DNA of 8,832 nt from CAXMST01 sp032122625 (GTDB lineage Bacteria > Actinomycetota > Thermoleophilia > Solirubrobacterales > 70-9), in assembly GCA_032122625.1 (NCBI GenBank), contig JAQBGG010000166.1:1-8832 (forward strand), read 5' to 3'. The notes beneath the pieces are model-generated. The model was given only the letters and a program-made list of their open reading frames with translations, was not told the DNA's origin and ran no database searches. The translations under genes and the position numbers were made by a program. Shown piece by piece: positions 6,023 through 8,832 of this stretch; the first letter of the stretch is position 1, and each line of letters starts with the position of its first letter.

Positions 6023-7297
6023 TCAGCAGGCGCTGACCTCGGCGGCTTCGGAGCCAACCACCTCGAAGGCGGCGCCCGGGATCGCCTTGAGCTGATCGAG
6101 GTCCCCGTCGTCCCAGCGGCGGTCGGTCGAGCCGCTGATGAAGAAGTTGGATCCGTTGTCGGCGACGATCGCGCCGTAGCGCTTCAGGGCTCGGGCGATG
6201 ACCAGGGAGTCACCGCTGAAGCCGGATAGATCGAAGGCCTGGCCGAGGCGTAGCCGCATCCCCATCGCCGGCCTGAACTGGTTGCAGGAGTTCGAGGCCC
6301 AGTGTGTGGCCGGCGGGTAGTAGCCGCGCCTCGTCTCCTCGACGGTGATCCTGATCGCGTGGTCGATCTCGCCCGAGCGGGCCTCCTCGCGGGTCACCAG
6401 CCCGGGGAAGATCGGCAGCCCGGCTGCATCAGCCGATGTCCAGCCCGCGGGGCGCTGACCGATCAGCGGCGTCTCGAGATCAAAAACCGCCCCCGCGTCG
6501 CCGCTCCAGGCGTTGCGTCGCCCGCCTCGCTCGAAGGATCTGTAGAGCTCGAAGAGATCGCAGCCGGCGTCCGTGTTCTGCGGTCGGCGAATGACCAGCA
6601 CGTGGCGGTCGCCGTCGGCGTCGGCGCCCCCCTCGACCGGCGCCCCGGGCGGGATCGGGTAGGGCCCGCTGTCACTCTCGTCCCCGTAGGCGGTAAACCT
6701 GATCGGCACTCGTGGCTGAGCCGCCGGAACGACGACATAGGGGATCCCGTAGTCGGGATCGGAGCCGAAGTCCGGATGCAGGGAGTCGCCACCGTCGGCG
6801 AGGATCCGGTCGATGATCGCCTCAGAGCGCGGGTCGAGCGGCGCCGTCGAGATGTCGCGATGGAACTCGTCGCCGGCCGGCAGCACCGTGCAGCGCGGGT
6901 CGGGGTGGGGGCCGTTGAAGCGGGCCAGCAGGGTGGCCGCCTTTCCTCCCCTGGCCTTCGAGCAGCGCTTGCCGCGGCAGGCGCGGAGGCGGTAGCGGTA
7001 GAGGGTGCCGGGCTGCAGGCCGCCGATTCGGAGGCGGTCCGCGTTGGCCGGAGCCACGCCGCGCCGCGCGTCGCCGGCCGCACTCACGGTCGCCTGGTAC
7101 CGCCGCTCTCGCCCGGAGCGGTCCTTCCAGGCGAGCGTGATCGTCGTCTTGCCGACCGCCGCGACTCGCACCTTGCCCGGTGGCTTCAGGGCGCCCACGG
7201 CGCTTGCCGCGGTCCCGAGGGCCATCCCGGCCATCAGAGCCAGCAGCGAGACGGCGGGCAGGATTCTGCGCATCATTGACTCTCTGATCGGCTTCAT
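6023..7297 (-). CDS. Secreted fibronectin type III protein with a large uncharacterised C-terminal domain
   Basis: This 424-residue protein is exported: residues 1-33 form a signal peptide (MKPIRES..RR, then a hydrophobic core ILPAVSLLALMAGMALG and a probable cut after ASA). Residues about 38-124 are a fibronectin type III domain (KVRVAAVGKTTITLAWKD at 42-59, GLQPGTLYRYRLRAC at 93-107). From about 134 to 415 is a second domain with dense invariant-looking motifs: LHPDFG (173-178), GIPYVVV (184-190), YGDESDSGPYPIP (204-216), GDRHVLVI (229-236), GWTSADAAGLPIFPGLV (285-301), DHAIRITV (312-319), ADNGSNFFISGSTDRRW (379-395). I do not know a name or activity for it. ATG at 7297 is chosen because the signal peptide begins there; the frame stays open for 110 codons upstream but that lies inside the patatin gene. 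The patatin stop is 79 bases upstream; that gap holds only a weak four-pair GGCC hairpin at 7346-7356, so cotranscription is likely. Confidence 0.82.
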   Translation of the reverse strand: MKPIRESMMRRILPAVSLLALMAGMALGTAASAVGALKPPGKVRVAAVGKTTITLAWKDRSGRERRYQATVSAAGDARRGVAPANADRLRIGGLQPGTLYRYRLRACRGKRCSKARGGKAATLLARFNGPHPDPRCTVLPAGDEFHRDISTAPLDPRSEAIIDRILADGGDSLHPDFGSDPDYGIPYVVVPAAQPRVPIRFTAYGDESDSGPYPIPPGAPVEGGADADGDRHVLVIRRPQNTDAGCDLFELYRSFERGGRRNAWSGDAGAVFDLETPLIGQRPAGWTSADAAGLPIFPGLVTREEARSGEIDHAIRITVEETRRGYYPPATHWASNSCNQFRPAMGMRLRLGQAFDLSGFSGDSLVIARALKRYGAIVADNGSNFFISGSTDRRWDDGDLDQLKAIPGAAFEVVGSEAAEVSAC

Positions 7298-7376
7298 GCT
7301 GACGGGCCTTGACCGCATCGGCGGGTCGGTGGACGCGTTCGCAAAGGCCGCCGGCCGGGCCGGGGCAGCTGTCAGA

Positions 7377-8468
7377 TCACGTGTCAACGGGGGCCGCGAG
7401 CGCCGCCGCCACGGCGGCGATCTCGGCCGAGCGAGCGGCAGCGAGCGCCTCGCCGCACTCCCGCAGTCGCTCGAGTTCCTCATCGGCGACGCCGTCGAGT
7501 GGCAGCGGCGCCGGAAGCTCGATCTGCCAGCGGTAGTAGCGGGGGCCGGCCCCGAGCTCGACGCCTCTGGCGACCGCGGTGCCGGCCTCGTGGTTGAGCA
7601 GGATGTGGGCCCAGTGGTGGGACGCATCGGACTGGCCGTCGAGCATCGCCCCGATCAGGGGTGGCTCCGAGCCCTTGCTGGGCGCGATCCAGCCGAGGGC
7701 CCCCCAGCCGGTGACCTCGTCGGGATCGAAGCCACGCTCGTGCTGGCCGGTGCCGAGCGAGACGACGAGCAGATCCTCGGCGCCCAGGGGTTCACCCTCG
7801 GTCCGCTTCAGGGCCTCGATCGTCGCCGCGATCGTCGGATTGTTGACGAACACCCCGCCGTCGACCAGCGCCCCGTCGCCGAGCCGCTTTGCCGGGAAGT
7901 AGGTCGGCGCGGCGGAGGTCGCGAGCCCGGCGTCAACCGCCCGCGTTGTCCTTCCCTCCTCGTTCCAGGGCTTGAAGAAGCGGGGAGTTCGGTCGTGCAT
8001 GTCGTAGGCGGGCACGAGCACACCGGTCAGCGCTTCGGACACGGTGCGATCCCCGAAGCGACGTTCCAGCGCCCGCTGCAGTCCGTCGAGGCTGTAGCGC
8101 GGATCGAGCAGATCGCTGATGTGGCCGATGCCGGGCAGCCGCTCCAGGGGCGGCCGCTCGAATATCTCCTGTGCCTCCGGCCCGCTGTAGAGCTCGATCA
8201 TCCCGGCTGGATCGAGCGCCGGCTCCCCGTCCGTGCCCGGCGTCGTCAAGCCGAGGGCGATCAGGCCGCCTGTCGAGGTGCCGGCGATCAGGTCAAAGTG
8301 CTTGGAGAGGGTCGCCGCCGGGTCGCTGTGCTGCAGCTGCCGCTCCAGTTCGGCGAGGACGATCGCCGGGATAAGGCCCCGGATTCCGCCGCCGTCGATT
8401 GCCAGGATCCGGAACTTCGGCGGCTGCGGCGGCTCGAAGTCGCGGGCGGGGACCTTCGGCGTGGTCAT
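7377..8468 (-). CDS. Patatin-like phospholipase/acyl hydrolase
   Basis: This 363-residue cytoplasmic enzyme carries the complete patatin catalytic set: the oxyanion-hole motif DGGGIRG at residues 25-31, the nucleophile elbow GTSTG at 63-67 with Ser65, and the dyad aspartate in LVDGGVFVNNP at 201-211 (Asp203). ATSAAPTYFP (183-192) is also typical. It would hydrolyse acyl esters of membrane lipids. Length and order match stand-alone bacterial patatins; there is no signal peptide or extra domain. The ATG start sits seven bases after a TANNNT element and has no Shine-Dalgarno, which suggests a leaderless message. It is divergent from an ECF sigma factor gene and followed by the secreted fibronectin III protein gene. 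Some bacterial patatins are defence effectors (CapV of CBASS), but no nucleotide cyclase or other defence gene is near, so a lipid-metabolic role is likelier. Confidence 0.92.
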   Translation of the reverse strand: MTTPKVPARDFEPPQPPKFRILAIDGGGIRGLIPAIVLAELERQLQHSDPAATLSKHFDLIAGTSTGGLIALGLTTPGTDGEPALDPAGMIELYSGPEAQEIFERPPLERLPGIGHISDLLDPRYSLDGLQRALERRFGDRTVSEALTGVLVPAYDMHDRTPRFFKPWNEEGRTTRAVDAGLATSAAPTYFPAKRLGDGALVDGGVFVNNPTIAATIEALKRTEGEPLGAEDLLVVSLGTGQHERGFDPDEVTGWGALGWIAPSKGSEPPLIGAMLDGQSDASHHWAHILLNHEAGTAVARGVELGAGPRYYRWQIELPAPLPLDGVADEELERLRECGEALAAARSAEIAAVAAALAAPVDT

Positions 8469-8469
8469 G

Positions 8470-8544
8470 CCTACAACCCTACGCCAGTCGGGTGCTCCGT
8501 TGAGATGACGGACCTCACGTTTTCGCTGCGCCGTACGTTGTAGG
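8470..8544. repeat. Inverted repeat CCTACAAC ... GTTGTAGG across the divergent promoter region
   Basis: The left arm is 8470-8477 and the right arm 8537-8544, eight bases each, perfect, 59 bases apart. The similarity extends outward from each promoter: the right side reads CGTACGTTGTAGG on the plus strand and the left side reads CGTAGGGTTGTAGG on the minus strand. Each arm lies just 5' of a gene (one base before the patatin ATG, 15 bases before the sigma factor GTG). It could be paired operators or equivalent promoter elements read by the same sigma factor. Confidence 0.6.
8476..8481 (-). promoter_or_regulatory. Candidate leaderless -10 element (TAGGGT) for the patatin gene
   Basis: On the minus strand TAGGGT fits TANNNT and is followed by TGTAGGC and then the ATG at 8468, a seven-base spacing as expected for a leaderless transcript. 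No Shine-Dalgarno sequence is present. The -35 position reads CTCAAC, which is not a recognisable match. Confidence 0.5.
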
Positions 8545-8559
8545 ACTCAGATCCCAAGA

Positions 8560-8832
8560 GTGAGCATCCCAAGCCGACAGATCCCCTTCAGCAGCTTCTT
8601 CGCCGAGCACTCGCCGGCGGTGGCCGGCTTCCTCCGTGGCATGCTCGGCCACCACGAGGCCGAGGAGTGCCTGCAGGAGGCATTCATCGCCGCGCTTCGC
8701 GCCTACGATCGCTTCGATGGCGAGAACCCACGGGCATGGGTGCTGGCGATCGCCAGGCGCAAGGCGATCGACGCCGGTCGGGCGCGGCAGCGGCGCCCGC
8801 CGCCCTCCCCCGAAGCGGACAGCGTTGAGGCC
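8560..8832 (+). CDS. ECF-type RNA polymerase sigma factor (partial, C-terminus off the window)
   Basis: The 91 visible residues are sigma-70 region 2: an N-terminal FSSFFAEHSPAVAGFLRGMLG helix pair (10-30), then HHEAEECLQEAFIAALRAYDRF (31-52), the core-binding region 2.2 with the DA..QE-type motif here written EAEECLQEAF, and PRAWVLAIARRKAIDAGRARQRR (57-79), the -10-recognising helix. The sequence then becomes Pro-rich (the linker) and is cut at the window edge, so region 4 is not seen. GTG at 8560 is the only reasonable start: the frame is closed by a TGA at 8506 and no ATG lies before region 2. There is no good Shine-Dalgarno (AGGA is 14 bases away). It is divergent from the patatin gene by 91 bases. 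Whether an anti-sigma factor follows cannot be seen. Confidence 0.85.
   Translation, partial: MSIPSRQIPFSSFFAEHSPAVAGFLRGMLGHHEAEECLQEAFIAALRAYDRFDGENPRAWVLAIARRKAIDAGRARQRRPPPSPEADSVEA

Noticed and set aside
5347..6057. Minus-strand open frame of 236 codons opposite the DivIVA-like gene
   Set aside because: The sense strand has a start with a promoter-like element, a DivIVA-type motif and heptads; the antisense sequence reflects the Ala/Glu codon pattern.
7298..7627. A 110-codon N-terminal extension of the secreted fibronectin III protein
   Set aside because: It mostly overlaps the patatin coding sequence, is low-complexity Pro/Ser/Arg sequence and would bury the signal peptide.
7377..8468. 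Patatin as a CBASS (CapV-type) defence effector
   Set aside because: No CD-NTase, ubiquitin-like or HORMA/TRIP13 gene lies in the window; neighbours are a sigma factor and a secreted protein, so defence is unsupported.
7005..8543. Long plus-strand open frame of 512 codons opposite the patatin gene and the start of the secreted protein gene
   Set aside because: It is antisense to two well-supported genes with clear motifs and has no recognisable domain; GC-rich DNA commonly leaves such shadow frames open.

Overview
The window is a GC-rich, densely coded stretch whose style (GTG and TTG starts, a GerW-family gene, DivIVA-like polarity protein, ECF sigma factor, possible leaderless promoters) suggests a high-GC actinobacterium. 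A deep-branching group such as Thermoleophilia/Solirubrobacterales is my best guess from protein flavour; that is inference, not shown by any marker gene. No rRNA, tRNA, CRISPR array, insertion sequence or phage gene was seen, and base composition looks even throughout. This reads as ordinary chromosome rather than a mobile island.

Left block (1-1557, minus strand). A three-gene operon reads leftwards: a small GerW/YtfJ-type protein with a C-terminal membrane segment, a cytoplasmic sulfite-oxidase-type molybdenum enzyme, and an FAD/NAD(P) ferredoxin-reductase-type protein that runs off the left edge. The last two overlap by 13 bases and probably form a redox pair. A 207-base divergent spacer separates this operon from the next gene.

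Middle block (1765-5982, plus strand). First comes a secreted, probably beta-propeller protein of unknown function. It is followed by a tight run of three genes: an RmlC-like cupin (sugar-nucleotide epimerase type), a family 2 glycosyltransferase that overlaps it by four bases (GTGA), and, nine bases on, a DivIVA-like coiled-coil protein with a very acidic tail. The first two fit surface glycan synthesis. The third may have its own leaderless promoter inside the end of the glycosyltransferase gene.

Right block (6023-8832). Convergent to the DivIVA-like gene are two minus-strand genes: a patatin-like lipase (8468-7377) and, downstream of it, a secreted protein with a fibronectin type III domain and a large conserved-looking domain I cannot name (7297-6023). 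Divergent from the patatin gene is an ECF sigma factor gene cut by the right edge. The 91-base spacer between them carries a perfect 8-base inverted repeat, with one arm at each gene's 5' side, which may be a shared operator or matching promoter elements.

No fully convincing new system is present. The most worthwhile leads are the GerW-molybdoenzyme-reductase operon, the symmetric site between the sigma factor and patatin genes, and the two large secreted proteins of unknown function.
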